Assembly: GCA_000620205.1 (NCBI GenBank)
Contig: JHVP01000011.1
Span: forward strand, 160,569 to 201,055
Length of the DNA: 40,487 bases
Direction: 5' to 3'
From: Geodermatophilaceae bacterium URHA0031
GTDB taxonomy: Bacteria > Actinomycetota > Actinomycetes > Mycobacteriales > Geodermatophilaceae
This document shows positions 30,112 to 39,319 of this stretch, piece after piece (the stretch's first letter is position 1; every line of letters begins with the position of its first letter). The notes beneath the pieces were generated by a model. The model was not told the DNA's origin, did no database searches, and saw nothing but the letters and a program-made list of their open reading frames with translations. The translations under genes and the position numbers were made by a program.

Positions 30112-30142
30112 CGGGCCGGGTGACGCCACCGATCCCGGCCCG
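30112..30142. terminator. bidirectional terminator hairpin between convergent GT2 genes
   Basis: CGGGCCGGG (30112-30120) and CCCGGCCCG (30134-30142) pair perfectly around a 13-base loop. It lies between the stops of the genes ending at 30106 (+) and 30194 (-). Confidence 0.7.
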
Positions 30143-30193
30143 CGCGTGTGCACTCGGCTGTCTTCGGTGACGAGCACACGGTTTCGGGCGGCC

Positions 30194-31582
30194 CTACCGA
30201 GCGCTCTCCCACCGCGCGCGGAGATAGAGGAGGGGACCGACGACGATGCCTGACAACTCCGTGCGGAGCGCACCGCGAGGGCGACTGCCTTCCCGACCCG
30301 ACCCGTTGTTCGCGGCCCTGCCCAGAGCGAGCATGCGCCGTGCGGCGCCGGGCAGGCGGCGCAGCACCTCAACCCGTGTTCCTGGGTCGAGCAGGCACTT
30401 GGTCGCGAAGGCGGAGAGCCCGGTCCCGTAGCCGTACATCTGATCCAGGAGCGCCTCATCGCTGGACCGATGGTGGTGCCAGACCAACGCGGCAGGTTCG
30501 TAGACGATGGCCCGGCCGGCTCGAAGCGTGCGCACGAAGATGTCCACATCCTCGCCGCCTCGCGTCCGAGACCCAGCACCCAGTGCCGTGTCGAATCCAC
30601 CCAGGTTCTCCAGGAACCTTCGATCGAACGCGAAGTTCGCTCCCGTACCGAACGATCCCGGGGTGTACGGGTAGAGCGGGCTTTCCGCACGGTTATGGAC
30701 GAGATCGAACTGCTCGGGCTCGCAACGACTCGACCACGCTGCCACTCGTGCATCGAAGTACTGTTCCGCGCGGCTCTCGATGCTCGCGGAACAGACGAGC
30801 CCGGTCACGCAGCCGACATCCCGGCGACGCTGGAAGCCCTTGACGATGCCCTGGACCCATCTGGCGTCGACGGCCACGTCATCGTCGGTGTAGGCAACGA
30901 TCTCCCCTCGGGCCTCGGCCAGGCCGGCGTTACGGGCTCGGGAGAGGCCGGGCCGAGGCTCGACGACGTAACGGAAGCGCGGATCCCGGCTCGCGAGCTC
31001 CTCCACCATGCGATGCGTGCTGTCATCGGACGGCGCGTTGTCCACGATCAGCACTTCGAGACCGGGGTAGTCGACCTCCGAGAGTCGGGTGAGACAGGGT
31101 CCCAGGATCGCGCTGCGATTCCGGGTGCAGACGATGATGGACACCGTCATCGTCGCCTGCGGGTCGTTCGGACAGCCAGGCGTGGCGGTCGGTGGCCGGG
31201 ACGTGCCGACCCAACCGGTCAAGCCCTCAGCCGCGAGATGCTCGTGGATACGCGTCGAGAAGGTGCGGACGGCCGTCGCCACCAACGCCTCGACTCGCAT
31301 GGCCTCGGCAAACGGCACCTCCACGTAGCCGAGCGGTTCACCGTGGAGTCTCACCAGCACTCGCGCTCGGTCCTGATCCGCGGGGGCCATCACGGAGCGG
31401 AGGAGTGATGATCCTGACAGCTCCAGCTCGGAGCACCACGTTCGTTGATCCTCCGTTCCGCCTCCGTGTGGCAGGGCCGCCGGACCCGCCTGGTGGCCTG
31501 CCATCCGCCGTCTGCGGGCGGCCCTCTCGAACGATGAGCGGAAACGCCTGAGCTTCGGTCGTTCAGTCTGCACTTCTCGCAC
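30194..31582 (-). CDS. GT2 glycosyltransferase with N-terminal extension
   Basis: A 462-residue protein if started at GTG 31582. Residues ~60-130 form an extension (WCSELELSGSSLL, ARVLVRLHGEPLGYVEVPF) seen on some actinobacterial GT2 proteins. The glycosyltransferase domain then starts at VSIIVCTRNRSAIL, with VLIVDNAPSDDST, RPGLSRARNAGLAEARG, the metal site AYTDDDV, NFAFDRRFLENLGGFDTALG, and a C-terminal GEDVDIFVRTL motif. Start choice is uncertain: GTG 31582 overlaps the upstream membrane gene by 20 bases, and ATG 31504 is an alternative. The stop is TAG, again an ordinary terminator use. It is probably co-transcribed with the membrane protein gene. Confidence 0.82.
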   Translation of the reverse strand: MREVQTERPKLRRFRSSFERAARRRRMAGHQAGPAALPHGGGTEDQRTWCSELELSGSSLLRSVMAPADQDRARVLVRLHGEPLGYVEVPFAEAMRVEALVATAVRTFSTRIHEHLAAEGLTGWVGTSRPPTATPGCPNDPQATMTVSIIVCTRNRSAILGPCLTRLSEVDYPGLEVLIVDNAPSDDSTHRMVEELASRDPRFRYVVEPRPGLSRARNAGLAEARGEIVAYTDDDVAVDARWVQGIVKGFQRRRDVGCVTGLVCSASIESRAEQYFDARVAAWSSRCEPEQFDLVHNRAESPLYPYTPGSFGTGANFAFDRRFLENLGGFDTALGAGSRTRGGEDVDIFVRTLRAGRAIVYEPAALVWHHHRSSDEALLDQMYGYGTGLSAFATKCLLDPGTRVEVLRRLPGAARRMLALGRAANNGSGREGSRPRGALRTELSGIVVGPLLYLRARWESAR

Positions 31583-33878
31583 CCCTGTACTGAAAGACCC
31601 AGAGATCGCCCTCATGGCGGACCATCCGCCAGTTCTCACTGACTTGGACTTGATCCAACAAGTCCTGGTAGGAGCCCTCGGCGAACGTCCGGTAGTACTC
31701 GTCGTACGCGCGGGTCGCTGCAGTGAACACGAGGTAGCTCGGCCGGTCGCTGGGCCGCTTCTCGAAGAGCCTGCTCACCTCAGCTTCGTCCAGTGGTACC
31801 GGGCGTTGGGTGACAAAGGGATCAGCCGGGAGTTCGGTTTCCAGGGCGACCTCGAGAGAGCGGTCCGTCTCTGCGTCGGCGCCCTCGAAGTACCGGGCGT
31901 AGTCCAACCATCCGCGACCGGGCCAGTCCAGGTTGACCGGAGTGACGTAGGCGCCCGGCGACTGCTCTGCTAGCCACTGCGCCGCAGTCACGTCCTCCGG
32001 GCGGATGTAGTTGACCCACCAGAGGCTGTATGCCGCTTGGCCGGTGGCGCCCAACACGAGCACCAGCCACACCGACGCGGCCACTGCTCGGACAGACATG
32101 CCCTGCACGGCGCGAACGAGAGCCGGGCCGAGCACGGCTGCACTGCCGAGGGTGGAGTAGAGGGTCACTCGAAGAATGGCCTCCCCGCCATAGCTCTGTC
32201 CACCGAGCAGGAGGAAGGGAGAGAACGTGATCACCGCAGCTGCGAGCGTGTTCCGCCGCCGCCAGGGGTGTCGCCGCCGGGACGACCAGAGTCGGAGCCC
32301 GATGACGGCCGCAGCAGACGTCCACATCAACAGTGCGCTCGCCTTGGAGAACCAACCGCCTACGTCGCGTCCCAGGGCTGGCACCGGTGCCACGTTGATG
32401 GTCGCGTTGCCGACGGGGTTGAAGCCGGTGAAGAGGCCGTAGCCTGCTATGACATCGATACGGGGAATGATGTAGAGCGCAAGTGCGGCCAACATCCCGG
32501 CGAAGACCCAGAGGCGGATGCGGCGGATCACGAGGAGGCCGAAAGCCATTCCGAGAAGCCAGAAGGGTGTCAGCTGGTGAGTCGTGACGATGACCGCATA
32601 TATGACGATGCTCAGGACACCGCAAGTGGGATTGCGGCGTGATTGGACGAGCGTGACGACCAGTCCTGCGGCCAGGCACATCGCCACGGCTTGCGGAGAG
32701 AAGTAGTCCTGGCCCACCCAATTGAAGATCACGACCAGGCCGGCTGCCGCGATGCAGCCTGGCGTCCTGGAACCCAGGGCTCTCGCCACCGCCGCAGTGG
32801 ACAGAGCGAGCAGCACATGCACGATGGGTGAGATCCAGCGCGCCAGTTCGATGACGGGAACACCACTCGAGTCGCTCAGATATGCGCTGGCGGCGAACAT
32901 GCCAGGCCAGTTCATGTAGATGTCGGACCCGGGGAGCGTGTGATGGTGCTCTTGCAGGGCACTGACCACGCCGAGGTGTTTGTAGGTCCACGCGGCAGTG
33001 GGGACCGAATCCACCAGCGTGGCCGTCGTCCTCAGAACCAGGATCAACGCGGCGACTGCAGTCGCGATCACGACCGGGCGACCCGCACGCAGTGCCAGGA
33101 CGAAGCTGACGGCCGTGAGCAGCAGCGCGACGGGCAGCGTGCGTGGCCCGGCCGCCAGCAGGCCGAGGACGGACGGCGGGGCTCGATCGACATCCGTCAG
33201 TGCCGCGACCCACAGCACGGTGGACAGACACAAGAGAGCGACGATCGCCGCCGTTGTGCCGCCCGACCGGCGGAGCTCCACATGCCTGGCGCGTGCTCTC
33301 TTGGCGCCTCGAAGGACCGTGAGCCCACTGATGAGACATGAAACGGCGACGCCGACGGTCGCAAGTCCTGGGATCCAGAGGCCGGTCCACGCTCCTAGCG
33401 TGCCCAGTGCGATCAGAGCGCACAGACCGAGCGTCGGCGTCAGAGCGGCTCTGGTGGCCGAGGTGAGGTGGCGGAGGTGCGCCAGGACAGCGGCGCCGGG
33501 AGCCACCAGCCAGAAGAGCGTCAGGATCGCCCCCCGAACGGCCAATCCGCTGCTGCTCTGCGTTGTGGGGAAGCCCAGCATCACGACCAGGGTCGGCACG
33601 GCGGCGATGCACGCCGTGGACGCCAAGGCACTGTCGACTGGGTCCCGTACGGTTGCACCCCGATGGTGCCGCCCGCTGCCAGGCCTACGTGGCGGGACTG
33701 CGTTGGACGCGCCGGCCACGGCCGAGGCTGATGCACGGTCGGCCTCGGCGCGGGTCTGGCTCGAATGGTTCCCCGAGCCGGGGCTCGCTCGTTGCGCTCG
33801 AGTGCCAAACAGCCCCATGGGGAGCAATCTCATCACGGCTCGCTGCGGTCGCACTCGTCGACCAGCCATCTTCGCCAT
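31563..33878 (-). CDS. large polytopic membrane protein of the polysaccharide region
   Basis: About 771 residues if begun at ATG 33878; downstream ATGs at 33833 and 33818 are alternatives, and the start is not well supported. It contains roughly 14 membrane helices. Between them is a loop with WTYKHLGVVSALQEHHHTLPGSDIYMNWPGMF, and later NWVGQDYFSPQAVAMCLAAG. A soluble C-terminal domain of ~140 residues begins near YIRPEDVTAAQWLAEQSPGAY. This layout fits a GT-C-type glycosyltransferase or an exopolysaccharide polymerase acting outside the membrane; I cannot decide between them. It overlaps the following GT2 gene by 20 bases, so they are likely coupled. Confidence 0.75.
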   Translation of the reverse strand: MAKMAGRRVRPQRAVMRLLPMGLFGTRAQRASPGSGNHSSQTRAEADRASASAVAGASNAVPPRRPGSGRHHRGATVRDPVDSALASTACIAAVPTLVVMLGFPTTQSSSGLAVRGAILTLFWLVAPGAAVLAHLRHLTSATRAALTPTLGLCALIALGTLGAWTGLWIPGLATVGVAVSCLISGLTVLRGAKRARARHVELRRSGGTTAAIVALLCLSTVLWVAALTDVDRAPPSVLGLLAAGPRTLPVALLLTAVSFVLALRAGRPVVIATAVAALILVLRTTATLVDSVPTAAWTYKHLGVVSALQEHHHTLPGSDIYMNWPGMFAASAYLSDSSGVPVIELARWISPIVHVLLALSTAAVARALGSRTPGCIAAAGLVVIFNWVGQDYFSPQAVAMCLAAGLVVTLVQSRRNPTCGVLSIVIYAVIVTTHQLTPFWLLGMAFGLLVIRRIRLWVFAGMLAALALYIIPRIDVIAGYGLFTGFNPVGNATINVAPVPALGRDVGGWFSKASALLMWTSAAAVIGLRLWSSRRRHPWRRRNTLAAAVITFSPFLLLGGQSYGGEAILRVTLYSTLGSAAVLGPALVRAVQGMSVRAVAASVWLVLVLGATGQAAYSLWWVNYIRPEDVTAAQWLAEQSPGAYVTPVNLDWPGRGWLDYARYFEGADAETDRSLEVALETELPADPFVTQRPVPLDEAEVSRLFEKRPSDRPSYLVFTAATRAYDEYYRTFAEGSYQDLLDQVQVSENWRMVRHEGDLWVFQYRGARSAD

Positions 33879-34370
33879 TGCGAGTGAGGTGTACCGCGTT
33901 TCTTGCCTGCAACAGCGACCGGCCGCGATCCGGTGGCGCGGGCGACATCCCCCAACTGGGGCATGTCGGCAGCCCGCGAGTTGTACGACCACGAAGTTGC
34001 GACACTATGACCCCGTTGTGGACCGAGCTTGCGGCGTCGGCGGGAGTAACGCCGTTGAGGTCTTGGGAGGCGGGCGGCGGGTGTTGACGCGCGTTGGCGA
34101 TCGTTGCCGTCCCGCTGGCCACCCCGAGCTGCAGTGTGTCGGCGCTCTGCGTAGGGCCGCGGCTGGGTCGCTCCCGGCTGCGAACGGATCGGCGCACGCT
34201 GTTTCCAGCACCTGGCGACCCAATCCTGATCGCCGAGCCCCGTCCGACCTCTTGCTCGTGCTGCCTGGCTCCCGCTGGGCGGCTGAGCCGGTGGAGCTGG
34301 GGCCGGCGGTTCTCGGGATCAAGGAGCGGCGCCATAGGCGTCACTCCGGGCCGCAGGACGGCTGCGCGAC
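33879..34370. other. intergenic region between the membrane protein and flippase genes
   Basis: 492 bases with no convincing gene, between divergent genes. A possible promoter for the plus strand is TTGTAC (33981-33986) with CACTAT (34003-34008), 16 bases apart. Part of it may be translated if the membrane protein starts further upstream (an in-frame start exists at 33992). Confidence 0.45.
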
Positions 34371-36047
34371 GTGACCGGAGTTGAGGTTGGAACGGACGGG
34401 CAGTGGCCCCATGCCCAGAATCGCGTCCCGTTTTCCGGTGGTGACGCCTCGGCCGCGCGCGACCGACCGACGGCAGCTGGGCCTGAGCATGTCGTCCCTG
34501 CTCTGTCGCTGACAGAACTGCCCTCGCAAGGCCCGGCGGTCGTGGACCCCGGGCTGCATGTTTCCAGGGCCCGGCCCGATGAAGTGGCCAGCATCGCAGG
34601 AGAAGCGGTGTCCGGCCTCTTTGGACGCGGCTTGTTGTACGTCGTCATCGCCTCTCTCCCTCTGGCCAGCGCGACGATCGTGTCGCCAGTTCTTGCATAT
34701 GTGCTCGGTCCGAGGAGCCTCGGTCTGATGGCCTCTGCCATTGCCCTGCACCAGTTGATAACCGTCTTCGCCACAGTGGGCCTGGATCAGGCGGTCGTAC
34801 TCCAGCGAGTCGAAGACGCGGACAGCCGCCGCGCCCGTGGACTGATTGCTTGGGGAATGGTCATCCCGGCGGCCCTCACGCTGGTCCTGGCCGCCACTGG
34901 TCCCATCTGGAGTCCCGCCCTCGGGTTCGACGGCTTCGACCGACTCGTCGTCGTGACCCTCCTCTGGACCGTGCCGGCGGTCTCGGTGCAGCTGGCGATG
35001 GCTCTCCTCATGGGCGAAGACCGACTGGGCAGCTTTGCTGCAGTGTCCCTGCTGTCGACGATCGGTAGCCAGGCCGTGGGGCTGCTGCTGCTCTTCACTG
35101 TCCAGCGGGATGTCCTGACGTACGCGTGGGGAGGAGTCGTGGGGCAGACGGCGGCGATGGTGGTGGGCCTCATCGTCGTCCGTCCGCATTGGCGAGGCAT
35201 CGCCGACCTGCCGACCTTTCGTCACGCTCTGGACCTCGGTGTCCCGTTGATGCTCAGCGGCGTCTCGGTGATCGTCCTCAGCTCCGGTGATCGGTTGGTC
35301 ATCCAACGAGTGCTGGGTTCTGAAGAGGCCGGTCGTTATCAGGTCGCATACACGGTGGGTTTCGTCGCGGTCATGGTGGTGACGATGACCGGTCAGGCAT
35401 GGGCGGGGAGGATTGCTTCAGTCCGCGACGAGAATGAGCAGTGGTCTGTCATCGGACGGTCGAGGGACGAGTTGTACCGAGCGTTCGGGCCGATGATCTT
35501 GGGTGTCATGCTCGCGGCTCCGCTGCTCTTGCGAGTGCTTGCCCCCGCCACCTTCCGGCCGGCGTCCCTGCTGCCGGTGGTACTGCTGGTGCTCACCTCA
35601 GGGGTTCCCGTCATCGGGGCGCTGGCGAGCGGTCGTGCCTTGATCACGTCGAGGCGGACGAAGCCGATCGCGATCGCGGCCGGCGTCGCGGCCGCTGTGA
35701 ACATCGGCCTCAATGTGATCATGGTCCCGTGGCTCGGGCTCGGGGGCGCAGCTGGAGCAACGCTGATCGCCTTCACCCTGCAGGCCGTGATCCAACGACT
35801 CCTGCTGCCGAGAGGCAGGCGATGGCCGAGAACGCCGGCCTCCGTCGTCGTCGTGCTGACATGCTGTGTCGCGATTGCAGCCTCGTCTGCTTACCTGCCT
35901 CAGGACGCTGCCTGGATAGCTGCCAGGGCGTTCGCTGCGATTCTGTGCCTGCCTTGGCTGTTGATCTGTCTGCAGCGAGCGAGGCTTGGCGCGACCAGCC
36001 GCAACGGAAGGCACTACAAGGTCCGCGGCGGTAGACACGCGGCATAG
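34371..36047 (+). CDS. oligosaccharide flippase (Wzx/MATE-like exporter)
   Basis: A 558-residue membrane protein of the polysaccharide-transport superfamily. After a polar N-terminal extension of ~75 residues come about 12-14 helices; SPVLAYVLGPRSLGLMASAIALHQLITVFATVGLDQAVV is the typical first repeat of Wzx-like proteins. SGDRLVIQRVLGSEEAGRYQVAYTVGFV is the conserved segment at the start of the second half. It would move lipid-linked oligosaccharide units across the membrane for assembly. GTG 34371 is used; internal starts nearer the first helix are possible. The gene ends in TAG, showing that this codon still terminates here. Confidence 0.87.
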   Translation: MTGVEVGTDGQWPHAQNRVPFSGGDASAARDRPTAAGPEHVVPALSLTELPSQGPAVVDPGLHVSRARPDEVASIAGEAVSGLFGRGLLYVVIASLPLASATIVSPVLAYVLGPRSLGLMASAIALHQLITVFATVGLDQAVVLQRVEDADSRRARGLIAWGMVIPAALTLVLAATGPIWSPALGFDGFDRLVVVTLLWTVPAVSVQLAMALLMGEDRLGSFAAVSLLSTIGSQAVGLLLLFTVQRDVLTYAWGGVVGQTAAMVVGLIVVRPHWRGIADLPTFRHALDLGVPLMLSGVSVIVLSSGDRLVIQRVLGSEEAGRYQVAYTVGFVAVMVVTMTGQAWAGRIASVRDENEQWSVIGRSRDELYRAFGPMILGVMLAAPLLLRVLAPATFRPASLLPVVLLVLTSGVPVIGALASGRALITSRRTKPIAIAAGVAAAVNIGLNVIMVPWLGLGGAAGATLIAFTLQAVIQRLLLPRGRRWPRTPASVVVVLTCCVAIAASSAYLPQDAAWIAARAFAAILCLPWLLICLQRARLGATSRNGRHYKVRGGRHAA

Positions 36048-36206
36048 GGGCCGGGTGGCCGTCGCTCGCTCCCCCAACGGACTGGGTGCTGAGCGAGTAC
36101 TCGCAGCGGCTGGTCAGCGGAAGTCGCTGCGACGATTGTCGCGGTCACTGTCCTGCCCTTCCGTGGGCCACTCAACTGGCCGGCGGCCACGTGTGAAGTC
36201 CCGAAC

Positions 36207-37169
36207 GTGGATCATCGTGGAGTGCAACGGCCCGACGCAGACGCACCTGGGGTGCACGACTGCCTCCAGGACCGCTCGTCGGCGGCTGCGGAGCCAGCAC
36301 GCGGCTCGCGCACCCGGAAGGGCGTTGCAGTCAGGCGGCAGACGCTGCTTGTGACGCTGGGGACCGGGCTGGCACTGGTGAGCTGTTTCGTCCTCGTGTT
36401 CTTGGCCTCGCGGTCCCGGACGCCGGTCGGCGGTCCGACTGGAGTCACATGGAGGCCCGTCTTCGCCGAGGAGTTCGAGCACTCGGCAGACACCGTCTTC
36501 TCGCGGGGGAGTTGGCGCTTCGGCTGGTACGGCGACGGCGTCGTCACCGATGCGGTCAACCGAAAGGAAACAGCGGGTTACGCGCGCTCGCTGTTCACCG
36601 TCGAGGAGGACCGCGGCGTGTTCCGCGTGGGCCCCAACCACGACAGTCTGAGCACCGGAGACGGACAACCGCCCAACCTCGGGTCGATCCTGACCACGGA
36701 CCCGGCACAGGGCGCCCGCCCTGGGTTCACCCTCGGCTACGGCTACGTGGAAGCCCGACTCCAACAGCCGTCCGGGACTGATCATGAGGCCGTGTGGCCG
36801 GGTTTCTGGCTCAATGGGCCCGACTGGCCCTCGAGCATGGAGATCGACGTGATCGAGGGGGACGGGACCGACGAAGGCAACACCTGCAACATCCACCTGG
36901 GGCCGGCCGGATCAGACGTCACCAACATGAACGGCACTGACCGCTCCACGACGGTGGCGGGTGCGACCGCTGGGATGCACACCTACGCGGCCGACATCCG
37001 TCCTGACGGAGTCACCTTCTACTACGACGGCGTACCGGTCCACTCTCACGCCGGACCGGTCCCGGACGCACGGCGCTACCTGGTCATAGGTGTCAGTACG
37101 TCCGGGCACATGTCCACGACGAAGTCGATGCTGGTGGACTACGTGCGCGCCTGGGTCCGCTCGGACTGA
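36207..37169 (+). CDS. glycoside hydrolase family 16 protein, membrane-anchored (first of a tandem pair)
   Basis: 320 residues. The GH16 active-site signature E-I-D-V-I-E is present, with nucleophile Glu212, Asp214 and acid/base Glu217. Before it come WRPVFAEEF, GYVEARLQQPSG and AVWPGFWLNGPDW, the substrate-cleft segments of laminarinase-like GH16. A hydrophobic helix (LLVTLGTGLALVSCFVLVFLA) after a basic stretch suggests a signal anchor. The start is uncertain among several GTG codons; 36207 is the longest. The enzyme probably cleaves beta-glucan-type linkages, and in this setting may trim the exopolysaccharide. About 60 percent or more of the C-terminal 200 residues match the next gene by eye, so this is a duplicated pair. 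Confidence 0.85.
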   Translation: MDHRGVQRPDADAPGVHDCLQDRSSAAAEPARGSRTRKGVAVRRQTLLVTLGTGLALVSCFVLVFLASRSRTPVGGPTGVTWRPVFAEEFEHSADTVFSRGSWRFGWYGDGVVTDAVNRKETAGYARSLFTVEEDRGVFRVGPNHDSLSTGDGQPPNLGSILTTDPAQGARPGFTLGYGYVEARLQQPSGTDHEAVWPGFWLNGPDWPSSMEIDVIEGDGTDEGNTCNIHLGPAGSDVTNMNGTDRSTTVAGATAGMHTYAADIRPDGVTFYYDGVPVHSHAGPVPDARRYLVIGVSTSGHMSTTKSMLVDYVRAWVRSD

Positions 37170-37359
37170 AGGACGCGACGCGGGCGACGTCTCCAGTCCG
37201 AGACCGCCATTCCGCACCGTCGCCCCGAGTGAGGCGGCCCATCCAGATCAATGCGGCTGTGCCCCGTCAGGGTGATACGAGCGCTTGCATCGCTGTCCGC
37301 CCTCTTCACGCTTCGTAGCCTGATCATTCCACTCAGTTAGATCGGCGGTTGGAGCACTC

Positions 37360-38223
37360 GTGACGCGACGGACAACCCGGGTACCTGTCATCGTCATGTT
37401 GACAGCGGTGCTCCTCGGAACGGTGGTCGTGCTCTCGGCGTCGACACCCTCGGCGGTAGCGGCCCAGGCGGCATCCCCCGTCGGAGGCCCCGACAAGGTG
37501 CGTTGGCAGCCCATCTTCGCTGAGGACTTCTCGGATCCGAGGGCAAGTGCTCTGCTCTCGAACGGTCGCTGGCACAGCGGCTGGTGGGGCGACGGGATCG
37601 TGACGTGGCCGGTCAACAGCGCTGAGACGGCGCTCTACGACCGCCGCCTGATCTCCTCCAACGGAGGCGTTGCCACGTTCGCCGCAGGAGGTGTGGCGGC
37701 GGGCATCACCTCGGGTGGCGTCACCAAGCGCAACGCGGGCTCGATCATCACCACGGACCCGGCGCAAGGGGCGGAACCCGGCTTCACGATGGGCTATGGA
37801 TACGTCGAAGCGCGTCTCCAGCAACCGGCGGGCACAGCGAGTCAGGCTCTGTGGCCCGCCTTCTGGCTGAACGCACCCGAATGGCCGCAGGGGATGGAGA
37901 TCGACGTCCTCGAAGGGGACGGGACCGACACCGGCAACTCGTTCAACGTCCATGTCGGACCTGCCGGGACGGACGTCACCAACCTCAACGCCATCGAGCG
38001 GTCAGTGACCGTGCACGGTGCGACCACCGGCATGCACACCTACGCCGCGGACATCCGCACGGACGGAGTGACCTTCTACTACGACGGGGAGCCTGTGTAC
38101 GCATACGCCGGCCCCGTGCCGGACGCCCAGCGCTACCTGGTGATCGGCCTGAGCACATCTGGGACCTTGACGACCACTGAGCAGCTGCGGGTGGACTACG
38201 TCCGAGCCTGGCGGCGCGCCTGA
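37360..38223 (+). CDS. secreted glycoside hydrolase family 16 protein (second of a tandem pair)
   Basis: 287 residues. The N-terminal signal peptide is RRTTRVPVIVMLTAVLLG..., ending SAVAAQA, a plausible AxA cleavage site near residue 35. The catalytic signature E-I-D-V-L-E has Glu180, Asp182 and Glu185. WQPIFAEDF, GYVEARLQQPAG and ALWPAFWLNAPEW parallel the preceding gene. Shared later segments include DGVTFYYDG and VPDAQRYLVIG. It is predicted to be exported and to act on a beta-linked polysaccharide, perhaps the polymer made by this region. GGAG precedes GTG 37360 by 6 bases. The stop lies only 7 bases from the end of the convergent GT2 gene. Confidence 0.9.
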   Translation: MTRRTTRVPVIVMLTAVLLGTVVVLSASTPSAVAAQAASPVGGPDKVRWQPIFAEDFSDPRASALLSNGRWHSGWWGDGIVTWPVNSAETALYDRRLISSNGGVATFAAGGVAAGITSGGVTKRNAGSIITTDPAQGAEPGFTMGYGYVEARLQQPAGTASQALWPAFWLNAPEWPQGMEIDVLEGDGTDTGNSFNVHVGPAGTDVTNLNAIERSVTVHGATTGMHTYAADIRTDGVTFYYDGEPVYAYAGPVPDAQRYLVIGLSTSGTLTTTEQLRVDYVRAWRRA

Positions 38224-38230
38224 GGCCGGA

Positions 38231-39292
38231 TCAGCCTGGCACCGAAACGGTACCGGGGGCGGACGCTGACCGGCCGCCTCGTTGGCGGAGACGGGCGAGG
38301 CCGTAGCTGGCAGCGGTCAAGGTCACGCCCTCGATGATCGCGGCCGCTCGAGCCAGGCCCACCGGGCGTCCCTCAGCTGCCTCGACGGCACCGCGCACGA
38401 CCCCACGCGGGAGTGTTCGCAGCACGTAGCTGCGCTCGCTGGACAGAGCGTCCGCCGGACCGGCGAGCGAGCTCACGAGCGCCTTCGACCTGCCCTCCCC
38501 CCGGCATCGCTGGCGGAAGTACTGGCGGGTCGTCCGTGCCGGTGTCACCGCGTGGGTGCACCGAGCGGCTGGCTCGAGCACCACCCGGCTGCCCGGGATC
38601 TCCCGGCGTACCCGGATGGCGAGCTCGGTCTCCTCGCAGCCCGCTGCGTCCTTGCCGAGCCGGCCGATGTTGGTGTCGAAGCCGCCGACTCCCAGGACGA
38701 CGTCCCGACGAAAGCTCATGTTCGCCCCGATGGGGTTCCGCACGTCCGCCCGAGTGATGGGCAACCCCTTGTAGCTGCAGCCGACGACCCAGAGGAACTC
38801 GTCGGGGAACCAGGCGGGCCGGGCGGCGCGCCACTCCGGCTCGGCGTGGCCCGCCACGCCGACCACATCGCGCTCCGCGTAGCAGGAGAGCATCGTCGCC
38901 ACCCAGTCCGGGGCAGCGGCGGCGTCGTCGTCGAGGAAGCCGACGACGACGGAGGAAGCGGCAGCCACGCCGGTGTTCCGGGCACCGGACAACCCGCGCG
39001 GCCCGGTGCTCGGGATGCACCGGACGGACGGGAACGCCGTCTCCGCGCGCGCCAGCAACTCGTCGTTGTGGTCACTGACGAGGATGACCTCGTCCGCCGG
39101 CCGACCCTGCTCCAGCAGGCTGGTGAGCGCGCGCTGCAGGTCGTCCCATCTCTCCAGCGTGTAGGCGCACACGATGGCTGAGAAGGACAGGGTCGAAGCG
39201 TTCACGCCTGGCCCGGCGTCGTCGGTGTTCTGGGGTGTCACGCGGAGCCCGTTCCTCGTTTCCGTCCATGTGGTCGCCGAAGTGGCCGGCAT
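38231..39292 (-). CDS. GT2 glycosyltransferase
   Basis: A 353-residue family-2 enzyme. Motifs: FSAIVCAYTLERWDDLQRAL, VILVSDHNDELL, GPRGLSGARNTGVAAASS, the metal-binding GFLDDDAAAAPDW, and GANMSFRRDVVLGVGGFDTNIGRLG with GCEETELAIRV. It has no clear membrane helix, although hydrophobic stretches near the C-terminus (ARAAAIIEGVTLTAASYGLA) could lie at the membrane. GC content is back to the high level of the flanks. It is transcribed in the same direction as the next GT2 gene (upstream, 27 bases apart), so the two likely form an operon. The donor sugar is unknown. Confidence 0.86.
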   Translation of the reverse strand: MPATSATTWTETRNGLRVTPQNTDDAGPGVNASTLSFSAIVCAYTLERWDDLQRALTSLLEQGRPADEVILVSDHNDELLARAETAFPSVRCIPSTGPRGLSGARNTGVAAASSVVVGFLDDDAAAAPDWVATMLSCYAERDVVGVAGHAEPEWRAARPAWFPDEFLWVVGCSYKGLPITRADVRNPIGANMSFRRDVVLGVGGFDTNIGRLGKDAAGCEETELAIRVRREIPGSRVVLEPAARCTHAVTPARTTRQYFRQRCRGEGRSKALVSSLAGPADALSSERSYVLRTLPRGVVRGAVEAAEGRPVGLARAAAIIEGVTLTAASYGLARLRQRGGRSASAPGTVSVPG

Positions 39293-39319
39293 GAGCGTGT
39301 GTTCCGCGGGGTCACGGGG

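Noticed and set aside
32998..34374. A 458-codon plus-strand frame across the membrane protein gene and the intergenic region.
   Set aside because: Mostly antisense to the membrane protein and rich in Arg/Ser/Thr/Ala; no domain.
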